Origin: JAUYQR01 sp050632395
Lineage (GTDB): Bacteria > Pseudomonadota > Alphaproteobacteria > Rhodobacterales > Rhodobacteraceae
DNA length: 64,000 bases
Reading direction: 5' to 3'
Assembly: GCF_050632395.1 (NCBI RefSeq)
Contig: NZ_CP192600.1
Span: 1,922,001-1,986,000, forward strand
Both the position numbers and the translations under genes were made by a program. The notes beneath the pieces are model-generated. The model ran no database searches. It saw only the letters and a program-made list of their open reading frames with translations, and was not told the DNA's origin. Below, in pieces: positions 63,881 to 64,000 of the stretch (position 1 is the stretch's first letter; every line of letters starts with the position of its first letter).

Positions 63881-64000
63881 GTGACAGGTGTGATCAGGCG
63901 GACGGTGCTGGGGGCGGGGCTGTTGGCGGCGGCGGGGGCTGCGGTCTATGTCTGGCGCGATCGCGGCACGGGGGCGACGGAGGCGGACATCGCCTATGGG
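63881..64000 (+). CDS. N-terminal fragment of an exported or membrane protein
   Basis: A frame opening at a GTG (63881, or a second GTG at 63890) stays open for 40 codons to the window edge. The sequence begins IRRTVLGAGLLAAAGAAVYVW, a Tat- or Sec-like signal or membrane anchor. It starts 26 bases after the HODM-like gene and may be in the same operon. Too short to identify. Confidence 0.5.
   Translation, partial: MTGVIRRTVLGAGLLAAAGAAVYVWRDRGTGATEADIAYG

Overview
The window looks like chromosomal DNA of an alphaproteobacterium of the Rhodobacteraceae, most likely the Roseobacter group or a close relative. The evidence is high GC, four-base ATGA gene overlaps, a heterotetrameric sarcosine oxidase locus, a ccmABCDG cluster, a DddP-type DMSP lyase, and many clade-typical families (DUF1289, DUF1223, DUF3445/HODM, DUF3604). 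This taxonomic placement is inferred from gene content. I found no tRNA, rRNA, CRISPR array or intact mobile element.

Layout. (1) 1-8400: a leftward operon of sensor kinase, FixJ-type regulator, single-domain receiver and anaerobic-type sulfatase-maturating radical-SAM enzyme (cut by the window edge). It diverges from a secreted sulfatase carrying the CxAxR maturation motif. A periplasmic HAD phosphatase, a DUF900 lipoprotein hydrolase and a DUF4105 membrane protein follow. (2) 8836-14016: four overlapping genes encoding an acyl-CoA synthetase, a fused E1 alpha-beta 2-oxoacid dehydrogenase, a lipoyl E2 and an acyl carrier protein. They end at a scar made of a broken groEL and an IS3-family fragment (14150-14900). 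(3) 14954-18812: a leftward operon of a PpiC-type prolyl isomerase, a HupE/UreJ-like membrane protein and a DUF3604 protein. (4) 19165-25147: dusA, a Bcr/CflA exporter, a TauE/SafE permease with an overlapping possible oxygenase gene, DUF1289, ruvX and ccmI. (5) 25383-31212: soxB, then a small repeat-rich membrane protein with its own terminator, then soxD-soxA-soxG. (6) 31486-45850: sodB, a LOG-family gene, a LysM protein, an ArsR regulator divergent from an Atm1-type ABC transporter, the yfgM-bamB-der block, a TspO-like gene, serS, yajC-secD-secF and an Mth938-like gene. (7) 45892-49794: an aldo/keto reductase divergent from ccmABCDG. (8) 49871-60627: HxlR regulator, acnA, DUF1223, a LpxL-type acyltransferase, an EamA transporter, an orphan FliG-like gene, two small secreted proteins sharing a Cys motif, and purB. 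(9) 60648-64000: an EEP-family protein, dddP, a DUF3445/HODM gene and a truncated exported protein.

Functional themes. Organosulfur and methylated-osmolyte use recurs: sulfatase with its maturase, a possible sulfite exporter, DMSP cleavage, sarcosine oxidation and a possible N-demethylase. Envelope and cytochrome c biogenesis is also well represented (Ccm, Sec, BamB, YfgM). The two least explained loci are the synthetase/E1/E2/ACP cluster and the PpiC/HupE/DUF3604 operon. Most other stretches are ordinary housekeeping. All family assignments were made by reading sequences against remembered family patterns, without any database search.
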